From positions 1 to 26,232 of the IMG/VR virus record IMGVR_UViG_3300050821_002772: DNA of 26,232 nucleotides; one strand, given 5' to 3'. This document shows positions 1 through 7,151 of the stretch, piece by piece. Made by a program: the position numbers and the translations under genes. The stretch comes from a virus. Within the stretch, counting starts at the first letter, position 1. Each line of letters starts with the position of its first letter. Under the pieces are notes generated by a model. It was not told the origin of the DNA. It ran no database searches and saw only the letters and a program-made list of their open reading frames with translations.

Positions 1-61
1 ATTTGCTAGATAGGGCAATTTAATCTTGAGAAAATGCGCTTTAGCCTGCTAAGCTCAACGC

Positions 62-241
62 ATGAAAACTTTATCTTTAATCCGTCGCGTCCGATATGGG
101 CGCGAATTATTTTACCCAAGCTGCCAATTTTCACATTTGCTTTGCAAGCTACTTGAACAAAAAACTTTAACGGTAGATGCTATCAGAATCTTGAGAGAGG
201 ATGGCTACGAGGTCAATATCCTGAACGGAAAGGCGATATGA
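62..241 (+). CDS. Small conserved-looking phage protein, 59 aa
   Basis: Begins with ATG at 62. An in-frame TAA at 50-52 excludes a longer start. The sequence starts MKTLSLIRRVRYGRELFYPS and continues with a KTLTVDAIRILREDGYEV stretch. This gives a basic N-terminus, an aromatic YGRELFYP patch and a helix resembling the short 'KTLT..' proteins often found in phage genomes. No catalytic motif is visible and I assign no function. No convincing Shine-Dalgarno (SD) sequence lies upstream. The stop overlaps the next start by 4 bases (ATGA at 238-241), which suggests translational coupling. A competing 40-aa ORF in another frame begins at 34, but it lacks the ATGA link. Confidence 0.55.
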   Translation: MKTLSLIRRVRYGRELFYPSCQFSHLLCKLLEQKTLTVDAIRILREDGYEVNILNGKAI

Positions 242-492
242 GTGAAAACAAAAGTTTATTACTTGGCATTGGGATTATATTTAGCGCTGCTGCTCTGCTT
301 GTTGCTGGGGTTTACGCGGAAGATCGTGTAGGATTTATCGAACACTTTGTCCATATACAATTAGATAAGGAAGTGATAGAAAAAGAAATACGCATCGCTG
401 AGAAAAAAGAAGAATATGAGCGTGAAGTCGAAAGAAGTGCAAATGAGTGGGCAAGAGAAGTTGAGAGCTTTTGGACAAGCCAGGGTCAATGA
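238..492 (+). CDS. Small membrane protein with charged coiled-coil tail
   Basis: An 84-aa protein. Residues about 6-27 form one hydrophobic segment (LLLGIGIIFSAAALLVAGVYA). Residues about 45-75 are a long charged helix rich in Glu, Lys and Arg that looks like a coiled coil. One N-terminal membrane anchor followed by a coiled coil is the layout of Rz-type inner-membrane spanins, and a candidate outer-membrane lipoprotein lies downstream at 664. That role is inference only, because many small phage membrane proteins look like this. It overlaps its neighbours on both sides by 4 bases (ATGA), so it sits inside a three-gene coupled cluster. Confidence 0.65.
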   Translation: MSENKSLLLGIGIIFSAAALLVAGVYAEDRVGFIEHFVHIQLDKEVIEKEIRIAEKKEEYEREVERSANEWAREVESFWTSQGQ

Positions 493-587
493 TCCATTGG
501 CTAATTAATATAGCCTTTCTGTCTGGAATGATCTGCCTAATCGGATGGCTAGCAATTCGCTATGACCAAAATCTTCGGAAGAAATAA
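489..587 (+). CDS. Tiny single-span membrane protein, 32 aa
   Basis: The ATG at 489 overlaps the preceding stop (ATGA). The peptide begins MIHWLINIAFLSGMICLIGW, then has a short Ala-Ile stretch and a basic tail ending NLRKK. Nearly the whole chain is one transmembrane helix with a positively charged C-terminus. Size and charge layout suit a small accessory membrane peptide, possibly holin-like or spanin-associated, but no family is recognised. Support is the tight overlap and the clean membrane-helix composition. No other start is plausible. Confidence 0.45.
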   Translation: MIHWLINIAFLSGMICLIGWLAIRYDQNLRKK

Positions 588-614
588 CCTTTTAACAAAA
601 TAAATTTTACAAAA

Positions 615-659
615 TACCTCCTAGGTGTTATTTGTCAGGTATAGGGTAAATAGGAGGTA
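615..659 (+). promoter_or_regulatory. Inverted repeat sequestering a ribosome-binding site
   Basis: TACCTCCTA at 615-623 is perfectly complementary to TAGGAGGTA at 651-659. The right arm is the SD (AGGAGG) of the lipoprotein gene starting at 664. In the folded RNA the SD would be fully paired, with a loop of 27 bases. This could be a translational switch or temperature/ribosome-responsive leader. The pairing is seen directly; regulation is inference. Confidence 0.5.
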
Positions 660-663
660 ATAT

Positions 664-906
664 ATGAAATTTGCATTTATTTTAACTTTAATGTGCGTAA
701 TCTTAGGTGGTTGTTTCCATCATAAACATCATAGAGATCATGGTGTAAAATCAAAGCCAAAGTCTCATGTCTATCTAAATCTTCAGCCTGCAACTCCGCC
801 TGTAGAAAAAGAACAAGCTCCAGTCATTCCGGAACAAGCTCCAAAACAAATTGAGCCAGATGTAAAAAAAAGCGGAGAAGGCTCATGGATGCCTTGGTTC
901 TCATAA
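664..906 (+). CDS. Probable lipoprotein; outer-membrane spanin candidate
   Basis: An 80-aa protein with a type II signal peptide: a short basic start, a hydrophobic core and a lipobox LGGC ending at Cys17. The mature part opens with a histidine cluster (HHKHHRDH, residues 19-26). It then becomes proline- and lysine-rich (PATPPVEKEQAP, PEQAPKQ) and ends GSWMPWFS. A short proline-rich lipoprotein is typical of Rz1-like o-spanins, and small membrane/coiled-coil proteins lie just upstream, so a lysis role is a reasonable guess. The start is fixed by an ideal AGGAGG 5 bases upstream, itself inside an inverted repeat (615-659). The coding assignment is fairly sure and the spanin role is tentative. 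Confidence 0.7.
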   Translation: MKFAFILTLMCVILGGCFHHKHHRDHGVKSKPKSHVYLNLQPATPPVEKEQAPVIPEQAPKQIEPDVKKSGEGSWMPWFS

Positions 907-998
907 GCAAGGGCATGTCAGACGAAGACCTTGACTTCTTCATGCAATATAATGAGGAACACAAGGGGATGGAATTCGGGGTGATTTTCAACTATTGA
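885..998 (+). CDS. Possible small protein, 37 aa
   Basis: Starts at ATG 885 inside the 3' end of the lipoprotein gene, in another frame, with GGAGAAGG a few bases upstream serving as SD. It encodes MDALVLISKGMSDEDLDFFM followed by a short acidic and aromatic tail ending FGVIFNY. A shorter start at 915 is possible. No family is recognised. Support is the SD and the position just before a hairpin at 1003-1027. It is short enough to be fortuitous. Confidence 0.35.
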   Translation: MDALVLISKGMSDEDLDFFMQYNEEHKGMEFGVIFNY

Positions 999-1002
999 AC
1001 TT

Positions 1003-1027
1003 ATGGAGGAGGGTCGTCTTCCTCCAT
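1003..1027. terminator. Hairpin between convergent genes
   Basis: ATGGAGGA at 1003-1010 pairs perfectly with TCCTCCAT at 1020-1027, and further G.U/G-C pairs close the loop around 1014-1016. It sits exactly between the rightward cluster ending at 998 and the leftward HNH gene ending at 1027. There is no clear T-run on either side, so termination would be weak or factor-dependent. Confidence 0.4.
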
Positions 1028-1464
1028 TAATCTACCATGCAATGCGGGTATTTATCAAATTCCTCTACATCAAACAAAATATTATTGTATTTTTGCAGGT
1101 TTTTCTTTTTTTCCAAATGCTGAAGATTCCATAATCTATGCTTTCCTCCACGTGATAAAGGTTTAATATGATCAACATGATGCGTTTCTGGACAATCTAA
1201 ATAAAATTTCTTTATTTCCTCGCGTTCTTGAAAACTAAGTCCATTTCTAGAATTTTCAAATCTGCTACTTCTTTCCGAATTGATCTGTTTTCTTATTTTT
1301 TTCCCTTTTTCTGTTTGCTCATATTTTTTACAATATTCTAGATGCTTTTTTTTATTTTTGATATAGTAAGCTTGTTGGCTTTTTTTATATGCATAAGGTA
1401 AATTATTTTTATAATTCTTATTTACATAAGCTACAAATTCATCTAATTCATCAAACCTATTCAT
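1027..1464 (-). CDS. HNH endonuclease, probably free-standing homing type
   Basis: A 145-aa protein. The C-terminal half carries a classical HNH fold signature: ETHHVDHIKPLSRGG (His95, His96, Asp98, His99), then KHRLWNLQHL with the middle Asn113, then KKNLQK (Asn122, Lys125). The N-terminal 75 residues are strongly basic and lysine/tyrosine-rich, probably a DNA-contacting region. HNH enzymes of this class nick or cut DNA with one metal ion. Isolated copies in phages usually act as homing endonucleases, though some assist terminase. It lies alone between the rightward small-gene cluster and the leftward adhesin operon, which fits a mobile insertion. No strong SD is seen at the ATG. Confidence 0.85.
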   Translation of the reverse strand: MNRFDELDEFVAYVNKNYKNNLPYAYKKSQQAYYIKNKKKHLEYCKKYEQTEKGKKIRKQINSERSSRFENSRNGLSFQEREEIKKFYLDCPETHHVDHIKPLSRGGKHRLWNLQHLEKKKNLQKYNNILFDVEEFDKYPHCMVD

Positions 1465-1617
1465 AAGTCTGATAATTTATATTATGATTAAAATTCCGTC
1501 AAGTAAATCTCTGATTTTAAGCAACTTAAAGTTTTTACAAGATTTTAAAATTCAGAAATGCCCTCACACATACTTCTGAGGGGGGTGAAATACTTTACAT
1601 CAAGCAAAGATTTTAGG
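1465..1617. other. Non-coding gap with one hairpin
   Basis: About 150 AT-rich bases between two leftward genes. CCCTCA (1561-1566) can pair with TGAGGG (1577-1582), giving a 6-bp stem with a 10-base loop. This may end transcription of the adhesin operon. No ORF or clear promoter was seen. Confidence 0.3.
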
Positions 1618-1803
1618 TTAAAACCGATGCTCCCAAACCTTCATCGTTATGTAAATATTTTCCTTGTTTGGGCATGGGTTGTTGTCGCAAATATGTCTTA
1701 TCGGAATTTTTGACTCATGTTCAAGAAGTGCTTGATCCATATCATGATTAGTCGCCTGGTAGCATCCTGAAAGTAACGTCGTAAACAAAATTGCCCTTAT
1801 CAT
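1618..1803 (-). CDS. Small lipoprotein at end of adhesin operon
   Basis: A 61-aa protein starting MIRAILFTTLLSGC, with a short signal peptide and a lipobox LSGC at Cys14. The mature chain is about 48 residues and contains a cysteine pair in the CDNNPCPNK region. Its start overlaps the stop of the glycine-rich adhesin gene by 4 bases (ATGA on the minus strand). It is therefore probably co-translated with the fibre genes. It could be an o-spanin, a lipoprotein that blocks superinfection by related phages, or a surface protein of unknown role. The sequence cannot decide between these. Confidence 0.6.
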   Translation of the reverse strand: MIRAILFTTLLSGCYQATNHDMDQALLEHESKIPIRHICDNNPCPNKENIYITMKVWEHRF

Positions 1804-2645
1804 GTGATGTATTCCGTGATAATAACTAGGCCAGCAGTTCCATTTCCTCCGGCAGCCCCTCCGCTTCCTTGGTAACTTGAGCCCCCGCCACCGCCCGCGC
1901 CATATCCCGATCCATTGGCACCATTAGCATCTGCTCCAGAAGAAGGAATTCCCGACTCGCCGCCTAATCCATAAAAGCTATTAGCTCCCGATCCACCTAC
2001 AGCCGGAGAGGCAGAAGAGGTTGTGAGAATATAAGCAAATGATCCGCCAGCTCCGCCCATATTTAAAAACCCGCCACTTCCAGCAGATGCCCCAGCTCCT
2101 CCGGCGGTTATAATTTGGGTAATTGAATTTGACGGCGCGCCGTTTGAAAACGCTCCTCCATTTGCTGAAATTAAAATTCCTAAGGAAGTCGTGCCCCCAG
2201 AAGTCCCGTTGTTATTTCCGGTCGCCCCTCCGGCGCCAGCCGCTCCGATTGTAACGCTTTTTGAAGCGCCAATATTTGCAGCGGTAAAAAGTCCTTTGCT
2301 ATATCCCCCTGCTCCGCCTCCGCTGGCTGCGGAATAATTCCCGCCTCCGGCAGCCGCACCACCGCCACCGCCACCGCCACCCACACATTCGACGACGCAA
2401 TAAGCCATTCCAGCGGTTGGCGTATAAGTGCCAGAAGTAGCAAAGGTTTGAACGTTTATAGCAAAAGCAGAAACTCCAGATGCTTGGAAGGTAGGGGCCA
2501 TTCCTGACCCATTGCTTGTCAAAACGTATGTAGCAGTTCCGACGCTTGTTGAAGTGATTACTCCGCTGCTATCGGCATATAAAACCCCGTCAGCATTTAA
2601 ACTTTTATCGAAAAAGTGGCCGCTTGAATTTGAACCTATCGTCAT
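1800..2645 (-). CDS. Glycine-rich tail adhesin / fibre tip
   Basis: A 281-aa protein. The first ~60 residues are a fibre-shaft-like region containing TYVLTSNGSGMAPTFQ, a module also found in the 4050-5630 protein (GYVLTANSGAPPSWQ). From about residue 65 it becomes a glycine-rich domain opening with SGTYTPTAGMAYCVVECV. That leads into runs of GGGGGG and closes with GTAGLVIITEYIT. This start-and-end pattern is typical of the glycine-rich receptor-binding domains at phage fibre tips, where polyglycine strands stack and variable loops contact the host. It follows the beta-helix gene by 6 bases and overlaps the lipoprotein gene downstream. The domain class is well supported; the receptor is unknown. 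Confidence 0.8.
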   Translation of the reverse strand: MTIGSNSSGHFFDKSLNADGVLYADSSGVITSTSVGTATYVLTSNGSGMAPTFQASGVSAFAINVQTFATSGTYTPTAGMAYCVVECVGGGGGGGGAAAGGGNYSAASGGGAGGYSKGLFTAANIGASKSVTIGAAGAGGATGNNNGTSGGTTSLGILISANGGAFSNGAPSNSITQIITAGGAGASAGSGGFLNMGGAGGSFAYILTTSSASPAVGGSGANSFYGLGGESGIPSSGADANGANGSGYGAGGGGGSSYQGSGGAAGGNGTAGLVIITEYIT

Positions 2646-2651
2646 AAATCC

Positions 2652-4037
2652 CTATATTAAAGTTGCCAATGGAGTTGCAGTAGAAACAGAAACGCCAGAA
2701 GAAGACACGAAAGACAAAAAGGCGTAATTCATCGTTCCGGTTCCTGTGATGACATTCATTGCAGATGAATTAAAAACAGAATGAGAAACTACACATTCAG
2801 CGCCAGCGCCTATTGTCAAGGCAATGTTAGTCCCATTGTTTACATAAGAATTTAATATATAATTGTTCCCGCCGGTTCCATTGATAGTTATTAATCCTCC
2901 GTCCATTGTGGAGTTAATAAACGCCCCTTCTCCCCCGCTATTAATCGTAATTGCGCCCTCTATTCCTGAATTGTCTACGCCTAAAGCGCCTGTCACAGTG
3001 CTAGCAGTTGTATCTGAAGCCTTCATATCGCAATTATGTAATCTCAATGTACCGCTAGAAATAACAAATAAAGCCGCCGTGCTTGCGCCTCCTGTTGTTG
3101 TGCATTCTTGCAATGTAATAGTAGACGAAGAACCAGAACCAATATTAATGACAGTATTGGCAACAATGTTGAAATTGCAATCGGTCAAATAAACATTAGC
3201 ATCTACTGATCCAGTAATTTGAAGAGCATAGTCGCCGTTGTCCTGAAGAGTTAAACTAGAAATGGTCGCAGTTCCATTTGTAGTCATGGAAACTTTACCA
3301 TTAATAAGGGTTTGTTGGCTAAAACCGATAAGATTAATTCCATCTACCAGGACTGGATTTTCTGTGTAACCGCCATTTTTAGGCTTGATGTAGATATTGG
3401 CTGGGTTGGTAGACGAAACGCCCGCTAAAAATGCTGCGGCTATTGCAGCGCTAATAGTACTGTATTGTGAATGAATGTCGGTTCCAACAATATATGGGGT
3501 CAAAGAATAATAGGTCGCCCCAGCGCCCGTAAGACTGACAAATCCATTAGAATCTACTGTAAAATCTGCGCTGTTAAAATGAGAAACGCCATTGTCGCCG
3601 ACGGTTGAAGAAGCCACAGCCTGAGAGCGTTGAACTTGAACTGTGTAGGTATTTGCAGCAAGGGAGTTCGTTTGAATGACATTTGCGGTTGTGCCCGCTG
3701 CGACCTGTCCGCCTGTTACTGTGATTGTACTTGAACCATCCGGAACAACAGGATTTGTTCCAGGTGGAGTAAATGCGTCGACCATTGTCTTTTCGACTGC
3801 GACACCTGTTCCTGAAATTTCTTGCCAAATCGCTGTTTTTGCTGAAGCTATGATCGAATAACCCGTAAGAATCCATTCGCTGCTATTTGCTGTGTTAAAC
3901 CAGCGTTGTTGAACGGGAAAATTTACGTCTCCCGAATTGGGATTGCGAGTTTGGAATTCAGTTACGAAGGGCGATGTCGATGAACGGCCCACTGCTAAAG
4001 CATCGAAACTCACTGGCACTGGCGCATTTGCTGACAT
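2652..4037 (-). CDS. Beta-helix tail fibre / tailspike-like protein
   Basis: A 461-aa protein. Residues ~1-75 form an N-terminal module with VQQRWFNTANSSEWILTGYS and TAIWQEIS. It matches in layout the N-terminus of the 5978-6697 protein (IGQQWVNTSANTVYVLTS, TPTWTLLE) and is probably the virion-attachment module. Residues ~165-440 are rich in Thr, Ser, Asn and Gly with regularly spaced Ile/Val strands (for example LTLQDNGDYALQITG, TINGTGGNNYILNSYV), as in right-handed parallel beta-helices of tailspikes. No enzyme active site can be identified by eye. The start is supported by AAAGGAAAAG just before ATG. It is the fourth gene of the leftward adhesin operon. Confidence 0.75.
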   Translation of the reverse strand: MSANAPVPVSFDALAVGRSSTSPFVTEFQTRNPNSGDVNFPVQQRWFNTANSSEWILTGYSIIASAKTAIWQEISGTGVAVEKTMVDAFTPPGTNPVVPDGSSTITVTGGQVAAGTTANVIQTNSLAANTYTVQVQRSQAVASSTVGDNGVSHFNSADFTVDSNGFVSLTGAGATYYSLTPYIVGTDIHSQYSTISAAIAAAFLAGVSSTNPANIYIKPKNGGYTENPVLVDGINLIGFSQQTLINGKVSMTTNGTATISSLTLQDNGDYALQITGSVDANVYLTDCNFNIVANTVINIGSGSSSTITLQECTTTGGASTAALFVISSGTLRLHNCDMKASDTTASTVTGALGVDNSGIEGAITINSGGEGAFINSTMDGGLITINGTGGNNYILNSYVNNGTNIALTIGAGAECVVSHSVFNSSAMNVITGTGTMNYAFLSFVSSSGVSVSTATPLATLI

Positions 4038-4049
4038 CTTTTCCTTTCT

Positions 4050-5630
4050 TTAGCAGACTAGATAACCACTGAAAGTAGAGTTCTTCGAACCGGCCCCTGC
4101 TCCGCCCGCTCCGCCCACTATTTCTATGTTTTTACTAGCGTTTCCAGCGACTTGAACTTGTATTTGCACTTCATCATTTGCTGAGTTTTGTATAAGAACT
4201 GAACCCGAATAACATTGGTTGCTTACGCCTGATGTTGCAGTAAATGGAGCGGAAGGGGCAAGATAATATCCATATGCACTATTTACAACGACTTGCACAT
4301 AAAAAACTGTGTTTGAGCCTGCCACGGATGGATCTAAAATAACGGTAGCATTATATTGATAAAGTCCAGCAACAGGGCATTTGTAATAATTTGAACCCGT
4401 ATTGAAATTTGATCCTTGATCGAATAATACTGTGTCAAAGGGAACAAATACATATGTGCCATCGCCTGTTACATCGCCTGTGCTAGCAGAGAGATAAGCT
4501 AAAAATGCTGGTTGTCCTGAATTATTGCTTATTCCATTAACGCCTATTTGCCCCGTAGAATTATCTACAATGACAGTGGAACCGTTAACATTTGTTCCTG
4601 TAATTCCTGCGACATAGCAAGTATTTTGCTTTCCAGGCGTGCCCCCCTGATTTCCAATACGGATTACATGAGAGTCGCCAGTAACGCCAGGATTATTAAT
4701 GCAAACATTGCTAGATTCCGCACCCGTATAATTATTGCCTGCTATATCACCTATAGCAACATTGTTTGAGCCTGTAACCAGATTAAATAAAGTAGTATTA
4801 CCTAATGAAAGATTATTTGTACCCGTAGTAATTTTATCGCCTGCTGTAAAACCTACAATTGTATTCCCTCCACCGGATGTAATTGCAGGTAATGCTCCAA
4901 ATCCTAATGCAATGTTATTGTCTGCCCCATTTGATACAGCGCTGGCGTTTCCTGCTCCTGAGCCGATAAAAGTATTGTCATTTGCATCAGTTACATTGAA
5001 TGTCATCGTTGCAGATGATCCATCAAATGAAACGGATGATCCGGCGCTAGAGGCTCCTGTGAATGTGACTGTCGATCCTGTGACTGAGCCAGTATCGCCG
5101 TCTATAGTGGTTATTCCACTGCCACCACCGCCCGCTTGCCATGAAGGAGGCGCGCCAGAATTGGCTGTAAGCACATATCCAGGAGTTCCGGAATTGGCAA
5201 GCCAAGAAGGTATCCCAGTAGTCCCAGATATTAATACCCCGTTATCTGATGCTGTTATTTGTCCAACAACGTTATTAGATGAACTATATAAGAGTTCGTT
5301 AATAGTGGTGGTTGAAGGATAAGTGGCTGTAGAATATGAAGGATCAGCGCCCGAATTATTTTGTAAAACAGCTCCAGTATTTGCAGTTGGCCCTACTTTG
5401 GTGATCGTTGCCGTGCCAGCGCCGACTAAGACCGCATGATTTGTAAGCCCCGTAAGTTCTGTTGTAAGAGTATTGGTTCCAGGGTTGCCGACTACGGTGA
5501 TTGACCCAGTTCCGACGGTATTAATATTGCCTGTACCATCTGGCCCGACCTTTCCGCCAGAATTGCCTTCTAAAGTTTGGACCGCTCCTACTGGAATCAA
5601 TCCCGTATTGCTAGCACCTGCTTGGCTCAT
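4050..5630 (-). CDS. Tail fibre with YadA-head-like repeats and C1q-like tip
   Basis: A 526-aa protein. Residues ~1-170 are low-complexity fibre shaft with modules such as AVLVGAGTATITKVG and GYVLTANSGAPPSWQ. Residues ~218-345 contain repeated NTFIGSGAGN / NIALGFGAL / NNVAIGDIAGNN units, like the left-handed coil of trimeric autotransporter (YadA-type) heads. Residues ~373-526 resemble a C1q/TNF jelly roll: AFLAYLS at the start, VPFDTVLFDQGSNF, YYKCPVAGLYQYNATV, and a final SGYLVC. Both folds are trimeric in known families, which suits a trimeric fibre with a receptor-binding C-terminal head. Its ATG directly follows the stop of the upstream 112-aa gene (TAA-ATG). Confidence 0.78.
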   Translation of the reverse strand: MSQAGASNTGLIPVGAVQTLEGNSGGKVGPDGTGNINTVGTGSITVVGNPGTNTLTTELTGLTNHAVLVGAGTATITKVGPTANTGAVLQNNSGADPSYSTATYPSTTTINELLYSSSNNVVGQITASDNGVLISGTTGIPSWLANSGTPGYVLTANSGAPPSWQAGGGGSGITTIDGDTGSVTGSTVTFTGASSAGSSVSFDGSSATMTFNVTDANDNTFIGSGAGNASAVSNGADNNIALGFGALPAITSGGGNTIVGFTAGDKITTGTNNLSLGNTTLFNLVTGSNNVAIGDIAGNNYTGAESSNVCINNPGVTGDSHVIRIGNQGGTPGKQNTCYVAGITGTNVNGSTVIVDNSTGQIGVNGISNNSGQPAFLAYLSASTGDVTGDGTYVFVPFDTVLFDQGSNFNTGSNYYKCPVAGLYQYNATVILDPSVAGSNTVFYVQVVVNSAYGYYLAPSAPFTATSGVSNQCYSGSVLIQNSANDEVQIQVQVAGNASKNIEIVGGAGGAGAGSKNSTFSGYLVC

Positions 5631-5969
5631 TTAATTCACCGGTATGTATTGGATTACTAAATAAACTAATCCTGTTCCTGCGGAACCTTTAACTAAATAT
5701 TGTCTTCCCTGTGGAGCATAAACCCCTGACGAATCAGAAGGCGGAGCATTTGTCGTATAGTCATAAAGAACAAATCCATTCGCTGGAACAAAATCCATGT
5801 CATTTATTCCATCCGTCGATATCGTCACATTTACTGTGCTGTTGTTGACAATCTTTACAATAGATGATGGATGAACAAGAGGAGCGCCCAAAGCCTGATA
5901 ACTTCCGCTGAACGTCGAAGAATCTATACTCTGCATTGGTTGATAAAGAATCTGACTAGTATAGGCCAC
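5631..5969 (-). CDS. Small virion structural protein, unknown
   Basis: A 112-aa protein starting with GTG at 5969, preceded by AAGAGG with 5-base spacing. The composition is that of a beta-rich virion protein: Ser, Thr, Val and Asn are abundant and there are few charged residues. Segments include PSSIVKIVNNSTVNVTISTDG and a C-terminal GLVYLVIQYIPVN. Short proteins of this kind between fibre genes are often fibre adaptors or small head/tail decoration proteins, but I do not recognise the family. It is tightly placed, 8 bases after the upstream fibre gene and directly abutting the next one. Confidence 0.65.
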   Translation of the reverse strand: MAYTSQILYQPMQSIDSSTFSGSYQALGAPLVHPSSIVKIVNNSTVNVTISTDGINDMDFVPANGFVLYDYTTNAPPSDSSGVYAPQGRQYLVKGSAGTGLVYLVIQYIPVN

Positions 5970-5977
5970 ATAACCTC

Positions 5978-6697
5978 TTAGTTGATGATTAAGTAATTAA
6001 CAACGCTTGTATCTGTTGATTGCGATGGGGTCACTGTGAAGCTTACACCCGCACTTTGTGCGGTTACTGCAAGCGTTGAAGCGGCGCTAACGGTCCCTAA
6101 AACTTGCGTAGTAAGCAAAATCAATGAAGATGCTGTGACTGCGCTATTAGAAACTATGGTTGTGGCAGCTCCGGCTAGTGTAAATTGTCCAGCAGAACAA
6201 GTTGCAGAGCTTGAAGCTGGGATTACGAGCTTATTCCCAACATGGCTCATTACCAAGTTTCCGTTTGTTGCGGTGATGTTACCAGTCGTAGCGGTAAATC
6301 CTGTTGCCGAAGTTACCGTTCCACCGAAAGAAGGAGAAGAAGGAACAGCAAAAGTAATTGTACTTCCTGACCCTGTTGTTGTGATTTGGTTTGCAGTGCC
6401 AGCTAGCGTAATATTGTTTGCGCTGGGGCTAATAGCGCCTCCGCTTCCACCTGTCAGGGTATTAAGCGCTCCGCCTTCGCTTTCTAATAGTGTCCAAGTT
6501 GGAGTAGTTACGCCGCCAGAAGTTGAGATTGAAGTTAGGACATAAACGGTATTAGCCGATGTATTTACCCACTGTTGACCGATATGCCATGTAGGTGAAA
6601 AGGTTGTCCCTGGATTAACTGTTGAAATGATTGATCCGAATTCTGGTTTTGACCCGAATCCTTGTGTGTATACCATTGCTGAATTTGGTGTAGACAT
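5978..6697 (-). CDS. Tail fibre with shared N-terminal module and knob domain
   Basis: A 239-aa protein and the first gene of the leftward adhesin operon. An AAGGAG SD lies 6 bases before its ATG. Residues ~1-75 (PEFGSIIST, HIGQQWVNTSANTVYVLTS, TPTWTLLESEGG) match the N-terminal layout of the 2652-4037 protein, so the two probably attach to the same virion partner. A short Gly/Ser/Thr shaft follows (SPSANNITLAGTANQITTTG). The C-terminal ~85 residues (SATCSAGQFTLAGAATTIVS to DTSVVNYLIIN) look like a small phage-fibre knob domain ending in the frequent 'DTS.VNYLI' pattern. A structural role is sure; receptor binding is inferred. Confidence 0.75.
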   Translation of the reverse strand: MSTPNSAMVYTQGFGSKPEFGSIISTVNPGTTFSPTWHIGQQWVNTSANTVYVLTSISTSGGVTTPTWTLLESEGGALNTLTGGSGGAISPSANNITLAGTANQITTTGSGSTITFAVPSSPSFGGTVTSATGFTATTGNITATNGNLVMSHVGNKLVIPASSSATCSAGQFTLAGAATTIVSNSAVTASSLILLTTQVLGTVSAASTLAVTAQSAGVSFTVTPSQSTDTSVVNYLIIN

Positions 6698-6761
6698 GAA
6701 AAACTCCTTGAGTATTTAAACCCATATCTACGACGACCCAGAATTTTTTTAAAGATAATAA

Positions 6762-7151
6762 TTAAGATTTTTTTTCGTCCTTGAGGATTGATAATACCAA
6801 CGCCATGAAAGAAAACATATCGTAATGGTTGATTGGCTCAGTCATGGCATGTTTTGGCAAGTTTTCGATGTTCTTGAGCATCATTTCAAGTTCATCGAGT
6901 TTTTCCTTTTTGGAAAGAATCGGCGGTTCTTCACGTTCTATATCTATAGTTTCAGCTCCATTGATTTTGACGATGATCTCATTGCCCTCATCGTCAACTC
7001 TTAAGAAGTTCTCCCAATGTTTGGCTGAACATTCGAGCTTATCGTTGCCCCCAGAAATGCTTATCTCTCCACATTTGCAGATCACATAATCATAGGCATG
7101 GAAACTTTCAAGAGTGTCGCCACACAACTTGCATTTAGCTCTATTCTTCAT
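6762..7151 (-). CDS. Zinc-ribbon protein, MKNRAKC paralogue C
   Basis: A 129-aa protein. The first 40 residues hold CKLCGDTLES and VICKCGEISISGG, two CxxC/CxC knuckles that could bind one zinc ion. The pattern resembles short phage proteins of the DUF7695 type, an assignment from memory. The rest is an acidic region and a C-terminal helix (KKEKLDELEMMLKNIENLPK). The start MKNRAKCKLC is nearly identical at protein and DNA level to that of the next gene upstream. It overlaps that gene by 11 bases, with GGAG as SD inside it. It is the last gene of the leftward four-gene cluster. Function unknown. Confidence 0.75.
   Translation of the reverse strand: MKNRAKCKLCGDTLESFHAYDYVICKCGEISISGGNDKLECSAKHWENFLRVDDEGNEIIVKINGAETIDIEREEPPILSKKEKLDELEMMLKNIENLPKHAMTEPINHYDMFSFMALVLSILKDEKKS

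Noticed and set aside
2180-2443. Minus-strand ORF of 87 aa inside the glycine-rich adhesin gene
   Set aside because: It is a shadow frame of the GC-richer glycine-rich coding region and has no SD or protein-like motif.
4735-5322. Plus-strand ORF of 195 aa opposite the C1q-like fibre gene
   Set aside because: Pro/Val/Ala-rich antisense shadow of a Gly/Thr/Asn-rich gene. The leftward operon, with abutting starts and stops, explains this strand.
6036-6545. Plus-strand ORF of 169 aa opposite the knob-fibre gene
   Set aside because: Antisense shadow with the same Val/Pro-rich bias and no SD. The leftward frame has fibre motifs and a good SD.
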